A DNA stretch of 64,000 nucleotides from Opitutus sp. ER46 (GTDB lineage Bacteria; Verrucomicrobiota; Verrucomicrobiia; Opitutales; Opitutaceae). The DNA lies in assembly GCF_003054705.1 (NCBI RefSeq), contig NZ_QAYX01000019.1:310001-374000 (forward strand). Reading direction: 5' to 3'. The notes under the pieces are model-generated. The model saw only the letters and a program-made list of their open reading frames with translations. It did no database searches and was not told the origin of the DNA. Shown piece after piece: positions 49,561-59,464 of this stretch. The position numbers were made by a program, and so were the translations under genes. How positions within the stretch are numbered: position 1 is the first letter of the stretch; each line of letters begins with the position of its first letter.

Positions 49561-50841
49561 ATGCGCATCACTCCCCTGCTCCTTGCCGGCTCGCTGCTCG
49601 CGAACGGCGTGCTCATCGGCTTCGTCCTCCAACGCTCGGGCGGCACCGCCCCGACTCGCGCCACGTCGCCGGCCCCGGAGCGCCGCGCGAGTTCCGACCG
49701 GGGCGGCGGCACGGCGGCCGCGCTGCAGGCGGCGCTGGAGTCGGGCGACGCCGATGCGCTGATCGCGGCCGGCTGCACGCCCGAGGTGGCGCGGCAACTG
49801 GTCATTGGCCGCGCGATGTTTCGGCTGCAGGCGCGCATGAAGGAACTGCGCGCGTCGCAGCAGGCCGACGCCCGGTACTGGCGCCGGACGCCTTTTGATC
49901 CGGACGCCACGGCGCAGTCGCGCGTCGAGGTCCGCAAGGCGCAGCGCGAGTTCAACGACGAACTGCGGCGTGCGTTTGGGGCGGACGTCGGCACGATTTT
50001 TGGCGGTGGCAGCGAGCGCTACGGCTACCTCTCGCCCGAGAAGCGAACGAAGCTGCAGCGGATTGAGCAGGACTATGCCGACATGATGGAGAGCGCGTAC
50101 GCAGATCAGGGCGCGATCCAGCTCCCCTCCGATCGCGAAAAGATGAAGCTGCTGCGCGAGGAGCGGGAGCGCGACATCGCGGCGGCGATGACCCCCGAGG
50201 AGCGCGAACAGTATGAACTCCACGACTCACCGGCGGCGCATCAGGTGATGTGGCGCTACGGCGCGGCGCTCGAAACCGAGGAGCAGTACCGGCAGGTTTA
50301 CGCGCTGCAGAAGGCGTTCGCCGACCAATACGCGAACAACGACGGTCAGCTCACGCCCGACCAGATGCGCGAGCGGCGCGAGGCGGAGCGCCAGTTGCAG
50401 GCGACGATTGATGCCACGCTCACGCCCGACCAGCGCGCCGCCCTGCAACGCGCGCACGACAGCGACTATGGCACGCTCGCCGCGATTTCCCGCCGGCTAA
50501 ACCTTCCCGCCACCACGACCGACCAGGTGATCGCCCTGCGCGCCTCGTACGCGACCCAGTCGCTCGACATCCAGCGCAACGCCGCCCTGACCGACCAGGA
50601 GCGCCGCACGCAGCTCACTGCGCTCGCCAAGCGGGCCGAGGCCGACCTGCAGGGCACGCTCGGCAATGAAGGCGCCGACGCCTACGCGCGCCGTGCCACG
50701 TGGATGAACCACCTGCGCAGCGGCGCCGCGTTTTCCACGAACGCCAAGGATGCACCCAGCGGGGTCGAGACGACTTACCAAGGCGTATACCGCGTCGGCG
50801 GCACCCGCGAAATGCGCCGCGTGACCGCCCCCGGGCGCTGA
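49561..50841 (+). CDS. membrane-anchored or secreted helical protein of unknown function
   Basis: A 426-residue protein with an N-terminal hydrophobic segment (MRITPLLLAGSLLANGVLIG) that would act as a signal or membrane anchor. The rest is long charged helices rich in Glu/Arg/Gln (KAQREFNDELRRAF, EEREQYELHDSPAAHQVMW), including the pattern LTPDQMRERREAERQLQATI and LTPDQRAAL. I do not recognise the family; a scaffold or Spy-like role cannot be excluded. It lies between the RfaE2-like gene and dnaJ, and is convergent with dnaJ. Confidence 0.7.
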   Translation: MRITPLLLAGSLLANGVLIGFVLQRSGGTAPTRATSPAPERRASSDRGGGTAAALQAALESGDADALIAAGCTPEVARQLVIGRAMFRLQARMKELRASQQADARYWRRTPFDPDATAQSRVEVRKAQREFNDELRRAFGADVGTIFGGGSERYGYLSPEKRTKLQRIEQDYADMMESAYADQGAIQLPSDREKMKLLREERERDIAAAMTPEEREQYELHDSPAAHQVMWRYGAALETEEQYRQVYALQKAFADQYANNDGQLTPDQMRERREAERQLQATIDATLTPDQRAALQRAHDSDYGTLAAISRRLNLPATTTDQVIALRASYATQSLDIQRNAALTDQERRTQLTALAKRAEADLQGTLGNEGADAYARRATWMNHLRSGAAFSTNAKDAPSGVETTYQGVYRVGGTREMRRVTAPGR

Positions 50842-50865
50842 GCGACGGGGGCGGCGGTCGGAAGC

Positions 50866-52020
50866 TCAGAAGAACTTTTTCGCCTTCTCGAAGAACGAGC
50901 GTGACGTCGGCTCGGCGGCGTCGCCGCTCACGCGAGCGAACTCCTCCAGCAGGCGACGCTGCTCAGCGGTGAGCGACTGCGGCACCTCCACCTGCACGCG
51001 CACCAACTGGTCGCCCTGGTGGCCGCCCCGCAGGCTCGGCATGCCCTTGCCGCGAAGGCGGAAGGTCGTGCCGCTCTGGGTACCGGCGGGAAGCTTCAGC
51101 GCGCCCTTGCCGAACAGCGTGGGCACCTCGACGGAACCGCCGAGCGCCGCGAGCGTGTACTTGATCGGCACCTCGCAGAAGAGGTCCTCGCCCTGGCGTT
51201 CGAACAACTCGTGCTCCTTCACCGTGAGCACGATGTAGAGGTCGCCCGGCTGACCGCCGGCCAGTCCGGCCTCGCCGTTGCCGGACGAACGCAGCCGCGA
51301 ACCCGTGTCGACGCCCGCAGGGATGCGCACGTTGAGCTTGGTGCTCTTCGGCACGCGGCCTTCGCCCCGGCACGCCGAGCAGGGCTTCTCGATCTTCGTG
51401 CCCGCGCCACCGCACGTGGGGCACGTCTGCGTAAACGTGATGATGCCGCCGGACCGCCGGATCTGGCCCGCGCCGCGACAGGTCGGACACGTCACGCGGC
51501 GTGAACCCGGCTCCGCGCCGGTGCCATCGCACCGCTCACAGGTCACGTTCTTGCGGAAAGCGATCTCCTTCTCCACGCCGCGCGCGGCCTCCTCGAGCGT
51601 GATCTCGAGGTCGTAGCGCAGGTCGGCACCGTCGCGGCTGCCGTCGCGGCCGCCGCCACCGCCGAACATCTCCTCGAAGATGCCACCGCCGCCGCCTTGC
51701 TGGCCGAAGACCTCGCGGAAAATGTCGAACGGATCGTGGAACCCGCCGCCGCCCATGCCGCCCGGACCGCGTGGGCCTGGGGCGCCGGCACCGCCTTCAA
51801 AGGCCGCCGGGCCATAGCGATCATAGGCCGCGCGCTTGTCGGCGTCGCTCAGCACCTCGTAGGCATGGGAGACCTTCTTGAACATCTCCTCGGCCTCCTT
51901 GTTGCCCGGGTTCTTGTCCGGGTGAAACTGGACCGCCTTCTTCCGGTAAGCCTTCTTGAGCTCTTCCGGAGAGACGGTTTTGGAGACGCCAAGCAGTTCG
52001 TAATAGTCTTCCTGGGCCAT
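50866..52020 (-). CDS. dnaJ: chaperone DnaJ
   Basis: A 384-residue type I Hsp40. J-domain (1-70) has the HPDKNPG motif, a Gly/Phe-rich linker ([11 protein letters not shown] and onwards) follows, and the four zinc-finger repeats are [24 protein letters not shown] and CSACRGEG. The C-terminal client-binding domain has [20 protein letters not shown]. It stimulates DnaK ATPase. It lies 42 bp downstream of grpE on the same strand; dnaK is not in the window. Confidence 0.97.
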   Translation of the reverse strand: MAQEDYYELLGVSKTVSPEELKKAYRKKAVQFHPDKNPGNKEAEEMFKKVSHAYEVLSDADKRAAYDRYGPAAFEGGAGAPGPRGPGGMGGGGFHDPFDIFREVFGQQGGGGGIFEEMFGGGGGRDGSRDGADLRYDLEITLEEAARGVEKEIAFRKNVTCERCDGTGAEPGSRRVTCPTCRGAGQIRRSGGIITFTQTCPTCGGAGTKIEKPCSACRGEGRVPKSTKLNVRIPAGVDTGSRLRSSGNGEAGLAGGQPGDLYIVLTVKEHELFERQGEDLFCEVPIKYTLAALGGSVEVPTLFGKGALKLPAGTQSGTTFRLRGKGMPSLRGGHQGDQLVRVQVEVPQSLTAEQRRLLEEFARVSGDAAEPTSRSFFEKAKKFF

Positions 52021-52062
52021 GGGTCAGCTGGAGTAAATCGGCAGAGGGCTGCGCGAAAAGAA

Positions 52063-52692
52063 TCAGGCGGGCTTCCCGTCGGGCGCGGGTTTGGCGGGGC
52101 CGCTGGAGACCGTCACCGCCGCGGCCCGGAGCAGTCGCCCATTGAGCGAATAGCCGGTGCGCACGACGTTGATCACGTGCTCCGCCTTCACCGTCGCGCT
52201 GGGCTCGTGCGAAATGGCCTCGTGCTGGTGGGGGTCGAAGGGCTGTCCGACGGGGTTGATGTCCTTAACGCCGTGGTTGCCGAGCGCGGACTTGAGCTGG
52301 CTGAGCACCATTTCTACCCCGCCCAAGAGCGACTTCACGTCAGCATTCGGCTGGCGGGCGTGGGCCACCGCGAGGCTCAGGTTGTCCAACACCGGGAAAA
52401 GGTCTTCGAGCACGCGCCCGGTCGCGATGGTCCGCAGCTCGTCCTTCTCGCGGACCGCACGGCGGCGGAAATTTTCCAGGTCGGCGACCGCGCGCATGTA
52501 CTTGTCGTAGTTGGCCGAAGCCTCCGCCTTCGCCGCGATCAACTGCACGGCGGCATCGGTGGCCGTCGTCGCGCTGCCCGCCTCCGTTCCGGCGGTGGGC
52601 GTGGCGTTCGCGGCGTCGGTGGCAGCAGTCGCTGCTTCATTCTGCTTTTCAGCAGCTTGGGTCGTTGGCTTGGAAGGATCTGCGTCAGGCAT
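52063..52692 (-). CDS. grpE: nucleotide exchange factor GrpE
   Basis: A 209-residue protein with an N-terminal acidic/Ala-Thr-rich extension and a coiled coil (KYMRAVADLENFRRRAVRE) that matches GrpE dimerisation. The beta-wing domain has HQHEAISHEPS-type sequence (FDPHQHEAISHE) and the conserved VINVVRTGYSLNGRLLRAA. GrpE is the ADP-release factor of DnaK. The gene order grpE-dnaJ on one strand suggests a heat-shock operon. It starts at MPDADPSKPTT. Confidence 0.95.
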   Translation of the reverse strand: MPDADPSKPTTQAAEKQNEAATAATDAANATPTAGTEAGSATTATDAAVQLIAAKAEASANYDKYMRAVADLENFRRRAVREKDELRTIATGRVLEDLFPVLDNLSLAVAHARQPNADVKSLLGGVEMVLSQLKSALGNHGVKDINPVGQPFDPHQHEAISHEPSATVKAEHVINVVRTGYSLNGRLLRAAAVTVSSGPAKPAPDGKPA

Positions 52693-52935
52693 GCGGCAAA
52701 AGAGGGCCGAATTAACAGTGGGTTCCTGGTTTCTTCAAGTCTGCCGTGCAGCGGCCGCCCCTCGTGCAACCCGCCGGCGGCACCGAGGTTCGCGGCGCGC
52801 CGTCAAGTTGCGACGCGGCGCGGGGCGCGGGCGGGGCACAGAGCGGCAAGCTCGACGGCGGACCGCGCCGATGTGCTGCCGTGGCGCGGCGATCCGGGCG
52901 CCACGTGAGACCGCGACGCCGGAGCCGTGCGCGAC

Positions 52936-53925
52936 TTATTCGATGATCCCGGCGAAGTTCTCCGTCACGAGCAGGATGGTCGTCGTCTCGGCGGAGAACG
53001 TGAAGGCGCCGGCGTAGGGCACGAGAACGTTTTCTCCGCGCGGGAGCTTCTGGCCGAGCGGCGAACGCGTGCCGGAAGGATTCTCGCCGGCGGCACGAAC
53101 CGTCCCGCTCACGATGCTCACGATCCGCGGCTGCTCGCCCGCGCGCAGGTGCAGGCGCTCGCCAGCCCCGAGCACGAGGCGGCGAATGCGAAACTCGGCG
53201 CAATCCGCGATCACGCCGCCGGTGGGCGCGGCGCGCACCGGCGCAGGCTCGAAGTCATCCCAGTCGATCGAGCGCAGGGACTGCGCGATGTGAAGCTGGC
53301 GCGGCTTGCCGTCCAGGCCGACGCGTCCCCAGTCGTACACGCGATAGGTCGTGTCGGAGTTCTGCTGGATCTCGAGGATCAGGTTGCCCGCGTCGATCGC
53401 GTGGACCTGGCCGCTGTGCACGAGAATGGAATCGCCGGCGGCCACGCGGAAATGGTGCACGCAGGATTCGACCGTGTTCTGCTCGATGGCCTTCTCGAAC
53501 TGCGGGCGGGTGACGCCGCGCTTCAGGCCGACGATGAGTTCGGCGCCGGGGCCGGTGGCCGCGATGTACCAGTTCTCGGTTTTCGGCTCGCCGCCCAGTT
53601 CCGGGGCAACGTTCGCCGGCGGATGCACCTGGAGGCTCAGCCGTTCGCGGCAATCGAGCCATTTGACGAGGATCGGAAACGGCCGCTCGGCCGGCCATGT
53701 CGGCCCCATGATGTCGGCAGCATGCTTGGTCAGGACATCGCGCAGCTTCTGGCCGGCCAGCGCGCCACCCGCGATCAGCGACTGGGCCTCGGGGCGATCC
53801 ACGAGCTCCCAGCTCTCCCCAATCGGTCGATTGGGCGGCAGGACGCGCTCCAGCGCGGTCTCCAGCGCCCTCCCACCCCATACTCGTTCCTGATAAAGTG
53901 GTGCAAACCGCAGTAGGTCGCGCAT
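52936..53925 (-). CDS. manA: mannose-6-phosphate isomerase, class I
   Basis: A 329-residue zinc cupin enzyme that interconverts mannose-6-P and fructose-6-P. Metal-binding segments are SLQVHPP (Gln99, His101), EPKTENWY (Glu117) and VHSGQVHAID (His). The start RFAPLYQERVWGGRAL and the DLLRFAP pattern are typical of the bacterial short type. It stands alone, convergent with nothing nearby and divergent from ftsK. It supplies mannose for glycan or nucleotide-sugar synthesis, or uses imported mannose. Confidence 0.93.
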   Translation of the reverse strand: MRDLLRFAPLYQERVWGGRALETALERVLPPNRPIGESWELVDRPEAQSLIAGGALAGQKLRDVLTKHAADIMGPTWPAERPFPILVKWLDCRERLSLQVHPPANVAPELGGEPKTENWYIAATGPGAELIVGLKRGVTRPQFEKAIEQNTVESCVHHFRVAAGDSILVHSGQVHAIDAGNLILEIQQNSDTTYRVYDWGRVGLDGKPRQLHIAQSLRSIDWDDFEPAPVRAAPTGGVIADCAEFRIRRLVLGAGERLHLRAGEQPRIVSIVSGTVRAAGENPSGTRSPLGQKLPRGENVLVPYAGAFTFSAETTTILLVTENFAGIIE

Positions 53926-53982
53926 GGAATTCTGAGATAAGGATTTGATGAGAACTTAACTCGGGCCCGGGGGCATTTACAT

Positions 53983-54010
53983 TTGACCGGCTTCTTCGTT
54001 AGCGTGGAAT
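53983..54010 (+). promoter_or_regulatory. possible promoter for ftsK
   Basis: TTGACC, then 16 bases, then TGGAAT, about 30 bp before the ftsK start. The -35 is a good match to TTGACA; the -10 is only moderate. The spacing is within range. Confidence 0.3.
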
Positions 54011-54040
54011 CCGCGCAGATCGAAAACCGGTCGAGATCAA

Positions 54041-56602
54041 ATGCCTAAGTCTGAGAGTTCAAACCCAAACGACGGGCCGTCGTTTCAGGGACCGCGCTAC
54101 CAGCCCAATTGGCTGGTCGCCGTGGGCTGCTTCCTGGTGGCGTCCTGGTTGTTGGTGGCGATGCTCGATTTCACCCCGAACCAGACCAGCCTCATCTCGA
54201 CCCAGCCGGTCGACACCAACCTGGCCGGCAGTTGGGGCGCGCACGCTGCGTGGGCCGCATTCTGGACGTTCGGCGTCAGCGCCTGGTGCATCCCGTTTTA
54301 TCTCTACTGGCTCGTCTACCTCGCGATCCGGATGTCGAAGCACCTCACCACCGGGCGGTATCTCGCCATGGTGTTCGGGCTGATCTCCGGCTCTGGCCTG
54401 CTCGCGATGGTCGAATACGGGAAGAGCAACTACTTCCCCAATGACTGGGGCGGGCTGGTGGGTGAACTCGTTTACCAGAGCGGGCTGAAGGTGCCGCTCG
54501 GCGGCTTCGGTTCCGCCATGGTGCTCGGCGCCATATACATCGGGTGCTTCCTGTTCATCCTTTTCACGAAGGACATCGGCGCCGAGTTCGAGCGGCTGCT
54601 CGCCCGTTTCCAGGCGTGGCGCGAGGAACGCGCGAAACTGCGCGCGGAGGTGGCCGAAGCGAAGACCCGCGAAAAGGACGCCCGCGAAAAGCAGAAGGCG
54701 GCCGCCGCCGTCATTGCGGCCACCACCGGCGCGAACAACACGCCCCCGCCGACCGCCGCCGCTCCGGTCGGCCCCGCCGGGAAGAAGACGTTCGTTCCGA
54801 AGTCGGGCGAAGACCCTCTCGCCCGCGCCGCCACGCCTCGCAGCACCGGCGCGACCACGCCCGCGACTTCCCCGGCCGCCGAACCCGACGCGGCGACCAT
54901 CCGTGCCGCCGCCGGGAAGCCCGAGCCGAAGGCGCCGTCGCTTCGCCTCGGCAACGGCCGCGGCGCCACCGAGCCCGCGACCGACACCAAGTCGCTCGCC
55001 GTCGCGACGGGCAAAGTGGAGCTCAACATCGTCAAGCCCGAGGAGCCCAAGAAGGCAAAGATCACCCTCCCGCAGAGCGACGACGCCAATTACCAGTTTC
55101 CCCCGCTCACGCTCCTCAAGGAGCAGGTGAAGCCCGACGCCTCCAACACCGAGGAGGAGCACCGCCAGAACGCCGAGAACCTCCTGCGCATCCTGAGCGA
55201 ATTCGGCGTCGAGGTCACCCTCGGCGAAATTCACGTCGGCCCGGTCATCACCCGCTACGAGGTCGTCCCCGCGCCCGGCGTGCGCGTCGAGAAGATCGCC
55301 GGCCTCGACAAGAACATTGCCCTCGGCATGCGCGCGCAGTCGGTGCGCATCCTCGCCCCGATTCCCGGCAAGGCGGCGGTCGGCGTCGAAGTGCCGAACC
55401 AGAAGCCCACGCCGGTCGGCATGCGCGAGCTCCTCGAAAGCGAGGATTGGGTGGGCGCCAAGGCCGAGTTGCCCATCGCGCTGGGCAAGGATGTTTCCGG
55501 CAAGCCCCTGATTTCCGACCTGGCGAAGATGCCGCACCTGCTGATCGCCGGCGCCACCGGCTCCGGCAAATCGGTCTGCATCAACTCCATCGTCGCCTCC
55601 GTCCTCTACTCCAAGAGCCCGAAGGACGTGCGACTCATCATGGTGGATCCGAAGGTCGTCGAGCTGAAGATCTTCAACACCCTGCCGCACATGCTCATTC
55701 CGGTCGTCACCGAGCCCAAGAAGGTGCCGGCCGCCCTGAAGTGGCTCCTCGGCGAAATGGAGCAACGGTACCAGATCTTCGCCAAGGCCAACGTCCGCAA
55801 CATTTCCGGCTTCAACTCCCGCAAGCGCACCCCGAAAACGGATACGCCCCCGCCCGAAGCCGCCGAGACCCAGGCCTCGCTCACCGGCGTCGATCCCGCG
55901 CTCGAGGAGATCGAGATTCCCGACCGCCTGCCCTACATCGTCGCGATCATCGACGAGCTCGCCGACCTCATGATGGTCGCGCCCGCTGAAATCGAGACGA
56001 GCATCGCCCGCCTCGCGCAGCTCGCCCGCGCCGCCGGCATCCATCTCATCATCGCGACGCAGCGTCCGTCCGTGAACGTCATCACCGGCGTCATCAAGGC
56101 CAACCTGCCCTCGCGCATCGCGTTCCAGGTCGCTTCGCAGGTCGACTCGCGGACCATCCTCGACACCAAGGGCGCCGACACGCTGATCGGCCGCGGTGAC
56201 ATGCTCTTCTCCCCGCCCGGCACCTCCCGGCTCGTGCGCGCCCAGGGCGCGTTCGTTTCCGACGACGAGGTCTCCGAGATGGTCGAATTCCTCAAGCGCA
56301 ACGGCCCGCCGCAGTACGCCCAGTCCGTCCAACAGCACATCGACCGCGCCGCGCGCGAGGATGAGGACGGCGAGGACGGCGGTGACGACGGCGATCTCGG
56401 CGACGATGAGGATTTGTACGAGCAGGCGCTCGACGTCCTGAAGTCCACCCGGCGCGCCAGCACCTCCATGCTCCAGCGGCGGCTCCGCATCGGCTACAAC
56501 CGCGCGGCCCGTATCATGGAGATCATGGAGGAGAAGGGCATCGTCGGACCGGAGAATGGCTCCAGCCCGCGCGAGATTCTGGTGGATCTCGACTCACTCT
56601 GA
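54041..56602 (+). CDS. ftsK: DNA translocase FtsK/SpoIIIE
   Basis: An 853-residue DNA pump. The N-terminus has several membrane helices (VAVGCFLVASWLLVAMLDF and FWTFGVSAWCIPFYLYWLVY), then an Ala/Pro/Arg-rich linker. The motor domain has Walker A GATGSGKS (504-511) and Walker B IIDELADLM with Asp638, and ATQRPSVNVITGVIKANLPS with the FtsK-type sensor. The gamma (KOPS-reading) domain is DEDLYEQALDVLKSTRRAST onwards to the end. It moves chromosome termini through the division septum. Length is typical for the four-helix type. It starts with ATG at 54041. Confidence 0.97.
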   Translation: MPKSESSNPNDGPSFQGPRYQPNWLVAVGCFLVASWLLVAMLDFTPNQTSLISTQPVDTNLAGSWGAHAAWAAFWTFGVSAWCIPFYLYWLVYLAIRMSKHLTTGRYLAMVFGLISGSGLLAMVEYGKSNYFPNDWGGLVGELVYQSGLKVPLGGFGSAMVLGAIYIGCFLFILFTKDIGAEFERLLARFQAWREERAKLRAEVAEAKTREKDAREKQKAAAAVIAATTGANNTPPPTAAAPVGPAGKKTFVPKSGEDPLARAATPRSTGATTPATSPAAEPDAATIRAAAGKPEPKAPSLRLGNGRGATEPATDTKSLAVATGKVELNIVKPEEPKKAKITLPQSDDANYQFPPLTLLKEQVKPDASNTEEEHRQNAENLLRILSEFGVEVTLGEIHVGPVITRYEVVPAPGVRVEKIAGLDKNIALGMRAQSVRILAPIPGKAAVGVEVPNQKPTPVGMRELLESEDWVGAKAELPIALGKDVSGKPLISDLAKMPHLLIAGATGSGKSVCINSIVASVLYSKSPKDVRLIMVDPKVVELKIFNTLPHMLIPVVTEPKKVPAALKWLLGEMEQRYQIFAKANVRNISGFNSRKRTPKTDTPPPEAAETQASLTGVDPALEEIEIPDRLPYIVAIIDELADLMMVAPAEIETSIARLAQLARAAGIHLIIATQRPSVNVITGVIKANLPSRIAFQVASQVDSRTILDTKGADTLIGRGDMLFSPPGTSRLVRAQGAFVSDDEVSEMVEFLKRNGPPQYAQSVQQHIDRAAREDEDGEDGGDDGDLGDDEDLYEQALDVLKSTRRASTSMLQRRLRIGYNRAARIMEIMEEKGIVGPENGSSPREILVDLDSL

Positions 56603-56650
56603 GCGTCGCGCCCACCTCCCATTTCCCAGATATTCCCGGCCGCACCCTGT

Positions 56651-56690
56651 CCCGACCCGACGCTGCCCGACCCGACGCTGCCCGACCCGA
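56651..56690 (+). repeat. 15-bp tandem repeat
   Basis: CCCGACCCGACGCTG is present in two full copies and one partial of ten bases, in the gap after ftsK. Confidence 0.75.
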
Positions 56691-56815
56691 TACGAATGAC
56701 CTGCGCCCCCCGCGGGCTCCGTCCCTCCCTCGGGTATCCGTCAGCGCCCGGCGTTTCGCCCGCGGCAGTTCCGGCTTCCCCTCCTTCCCTAAACTCCCTA
56801 ACTCACTAGCACTCC

Positions 56816-57682
56816 ATGCAGACAATCGGCGAACGGCTTGAGGAAGCACGCAAGAAGAAGGGCGTTTCCATCCGCGAAGCGGCCGAAGCGACCAAGATCC
56901 GCGGGGACTATCTGCAGAAGTTCGAAAGCAACCAGTTCGACATCGGGCTCACCGAGATCTACACGCGCGGCTTCCTGCGCACCTACGCCAATTTCCTGAA
57001 GGTACCCGCCGATCGCATCATGAGCGACTACGCCGCGCTCGGTCGTGGCGAGGTGCGCCCGCGCCAACCCAGCCGCGAGGTGTATGGCCGCATGGACATC
57101 AGCGTCGCGAGCGCGGGCGATGCCACCGACCGCAGCGCCCCGCCGCCGCCTGAAGCCGCCCCCGCGCCCGAACCCGCCGCCGGCGGCCGCCAGCAGCAGC
57201 CGCACTATCCGCGTGGCACTGGCTCCTCTCTCCCCACCGGTCCCGACCCGGCCGTCGTGTTCAAGTGGGTGAAGATCGGCGGCGGCATCATCGTGGCCCT
57301 GCTCGTGGTGCTTCTGATTCGATCGATCTTCAGCGGCAACCGCGCCGCCCCCGCGCCCGCCGCGCAGCCTGCCGCCGCGTCCAACGTCCCGCCGCCCGCC
57401 CCGACGCTGCCGCCGACCCCGCGCTACACCTTCACGCTCGTCGCGGTCAATCCCGTGCACGTCCGCGTCAACCGGAAGAACCCGGACGAGTCGACCGGCG
57501 CCGTCCTTTTCGAGGGCACGCTCAACCGTGGCGATGCGCAGATCGTCGAATGGCCCGGCCCGGTGTACATCGCCGCGACCGCCTGCGAGAATCTGCAGCT
57601 TGAGATCCGCGGCCGTCGCATCGGCATGGGGCTCCGCGGCAACACGGTCGGCCAGCTTCCGGCGCCGACCGGCACGCCGTAA
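56816..57682 (+). CDS. RodZ-like helix-turn-helix membrane protein
   Basis: A 288-residue protein with an N-terminal Xre-type HTH (MQTIGERLEEARKKKGVSIR ... YLQKFE), a Pro/Arg-rich linker, one transmembrane helix (VKIGGGIIVALLVVLLIRSIF, about 150-170) and a C-terminal DUF4115 domain (ITPR-like; VAVNPVHVRVNRKNPDESTG to RGNTVGQLPAP). This is the RodZ architecture, a cell-shape factor that links MreB to the envelope. No mreB is in view. It follows ftsK by 213 bp on the same strand. Confidence 0.88.
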   Translation: MQTIGERLEEARKKKGVSIREAAEATKIRGDYLQKFESNQFDIGLTEIYTRGFLRTYANFLKVPADRIMSDYAALGRGEVRPRQPSREVYGRMDISVASAGDATDRSAPPPPEAAPAPEPAAGGRQQQPHYPRGTGSSLPTGPDPAVVFKWVKIGGGIIVALLVVLLIRSIFSGNRAAPAPAAQPAAASNVPPPAPTLPPTPRYTFTLVAVNPVHVRVNRKNPDESTGAVLFEGTLNRGDAQIVEWPGPVYIAATACENLQLEIRGRRIGMGLRGNTVGQLPAPTGTP

Positions 57683-57751
57683 CCGGCGCGGTCGCGACGC
57701 GCGCAGGAAAAGACTTTGCGCGCGTCACCCTTGCCGCTTACTTCGGCGGTG

Positions 57752-58672
57752 ATGGAACAGATCCCCTACAAAGGCCAGACCCTCACCCGCTGGCGCGTCG
57801 GCAACTCCACTTTCCTCGCCCTGCCGGAAAAAGGGGCGCGACTCCTCAACTGGAATCTCACCCTGCCCGACGGCTCCGTCCGCGACGTGATCTACTGGCC
57901 GGAGGACGCTGACTTCGGCGACATTGCCAAGGTTCGCGGCGGCAACCCGATCCTGTTCCCCTTCAACGGCCGCTGCTTCGACCAGGGCGAGATCTTCTTC
58001 TGGCGCGCCGCCGACGGCGTGCGCCGCCCGATGCCCATCCACGGCCTCGCCCGCCAGGGCACGTTCCACGTCTCGCACCTCGATGCGCGCGGCTTCGTCG
58101 CGCACTTCGTGCCGGGCGCCGAGGCGCAGACGTGTTTCCCGTTCAAATACGAGTTCGTCGTCACCTACCGCTTCGAGCCGTTCGGCCTCTCCTGCGAGTT
58201 CGCCGTCACCAACCACGGCACCGAGCCGCTGCCGTGGAGCGCCGGCCACCACTTCTATTTCACCGTGCCGTGGCAGGAGGGCTCGAGCCGCAGCGACTAC
58301 ATGATCCGCATCCCGGCGGGCAAGCGCCTGAAGCAGGATGCCACCGGCCACCTCGTCGCCGGCCCGACCCTCCAGCTCGAGGAAAAGCTCTCCCATCCCG
58401 ACCTGATCGATACGTTCCACACCGAGCTCCGCGGCAACGAAGTCGTATTCGGGGAAAAAGGACAGCGGGGCGACGTCATCGTCCGGCTCGGCGTCGACAA
58501 GGTGCCGCCGCCCGAAGCCACGTACGTCACGTGGTCCGGCGCGCCCGACGCGCCTTACTACTGCGTGGAGCCGTGGATGGGGCCGGCCAACGCCCCCGGG
58601 CACAAGGTCGGGCTGCATCTCGTGCCGCCCGGCGAAACCGGCAAGTTCGTCGTCAGCGTGCAGGTAAAGTAA
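57752..58672 (+). CDS. aldose 1-epimerase-like protein
   Basis: A 306-residue galactose-mutarotase-fold protein. It has NPILFPFNGRCFDQ and the catalytic-type His segments HGLARQGTFHVS and SAGHHFYFTVP; the C-terminal YYCVEPWMGPANAPG has the conserved Glu. These fit the aldose epimerase/GalM superfamily. It could be a hexose-6-phosphate epimerase or a mutarotase; the sequence does not decide. The ATG at 57752 is preferred. It is followed by tatA/B 19 bp later. Confidence 0.85.
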   Translation: MEQIPYKGQTLTRWRVGNSTFLALPEKGARLLNWNLTLPDGSVRDVIYWPEDADFGDIAKVRGGNPILFPFNGRCFDQGEIFFWRAADGVRRPMPIHGLARQGTFHVSHLDARGFVAHFVPGAEAQTCFPFKYEFVVTYRFEPFGLSCEFAVTNHGTEPLPWSAGHHFYFTVPWQEGSSRSDYMIRIPAGKRLKQDATGHLVAGPTLQLEEKLSHPDLIDTFHTELRGNEVVFGEKGQRGDVIVRLGVDKVPPPEATYVTWSGAPDAPYYCVEPWMGPANAPGHKVGLHLVPPGETGKFVVSVQVK

Positions 58673-58691
58673 CCCTCGCCACCCTGTCCGA

Positions 58692-59111
58692 ATGCTTTCC
58701 GTGCTCGCGACGTTTCCCGGCCAGCCGCTCGCGCTGTTTGACATGCTCGGCGGCTCCGAGGTGCTCGTCGTCTTCCTGATCATCCTCATCCTCTTCGGCG
58801 GCGAAAAGATGCCGGAGTTCGCGCGCGGCCTCGCCAAGGTCATCCGCGAGGTGCGCAAGGCCGCCTCCGGCGTCGAGCAGGAGTTCCGCCGCGCGATGGA
58901 GGAGGAGCCCACGCCCGCGTCGCGTCCCCAGGACGCGACGCCGAAGATTCTGCCGCCGGTGCAGGCGCCCACGCCCGTTGCGCCCGCCGCACCCGCGACC
59001 GACCCGACCGCCGGCACCGTGCCCGCCCCCGAAGCCGCGAACCCGCCGGCAACGCCGACGCCGCCGGTCCCGCCGAGCACGCCGCCGGCATCCTCCCCGC
59101 ATGCCGGCTGA
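58692..59111 (+). CDS. twin-arginine translocase TatA/TatB-type subunit
   Basis: A 139-residue protein with one N-terminal membrane helix (SEVLVVFLIILILFGGEK) followed by the hinge FGGEKMPEFARGLAKVIREV, an amphipathic helix, and a long Pro/Ala/Thr-rich tail. This is the TatA/B pattern; the short tail-like length and the FG-x-x-x-M-P motif do not settle TatA or TatB. The stop overlaps the next gene start by 11 bp, so they are likely one operon with galM-like upstream. Exported folded proteins would include some of the cofactor enzymes. Confidence 0.88.
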   Translation: MLSVLATFPGQPLALFDMLGGSEVLVVFLIILILFGGEKMPEFARGLAKVIREVRKAASGVEQEFRRAMEEEPTPASRPQDATPKILPPVQAPTPVAPAAPATDPTAGTVPAPEAANPPATPTPPVPPSTPPASSPHAG

Positions 59112-59394
59112 GCCGCCCGAGGATGCGCCCGTGCCGCTGCCGATCACGGGTGAACTCGATCTGCACACGTTTCGACCCGCCGACCTAGGCGAACTGATCC
59201 CGGCCTACCTCGGCGAATGCGAGCGCGCCGGCCTGCGCGAGGTCCGGATCATTCACGGCAAAGGAACCGGCACGCTGCGCACCACCGTCCACGCCCTGCT
59301 CCGCCGTTCGCCCCTCGTGGCGTCGTTCCGCCTGGGCGATGAGACCTCCGGCAGTTGGGGTGCCACCCTCGTGCAACTGCGGCCGCGGCCCTGA
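59101..59394 (+). CDS. Smr-domain protein
   Basis: A 97-residue protein that is essentially one Smr domain: LDLHTFRPADLGELIPAYL and VRIIHGKGTGTLRTTVHALL (the HGKGTG-x-LR motif), as in the MutS2 C-terminus and stand-alone Smr proteins with nuclease or RNA-cleavage links. It overlaps the 3' end of the tatA/B gene by 11 bp in another frame. The ATG at 59101 gives MPAEPPEDAPVP. Confidence 0.88.
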   Translation: MPAEPPEDAPVPLPITGELDLHTFRPADLGELIPAYLGECERAGLREVRIIHGKGTGTLRTTVHALLRRSPLVASFRLGDETSGSWGATLVQLRPRP

Positions 59395-59464
59395 TTCCGC
59401 CCACGGCACCGTCATTTGCCAGCCGCGACCACCGCGCGTTACCTGAGCCCGCCCCCTTTCCGCC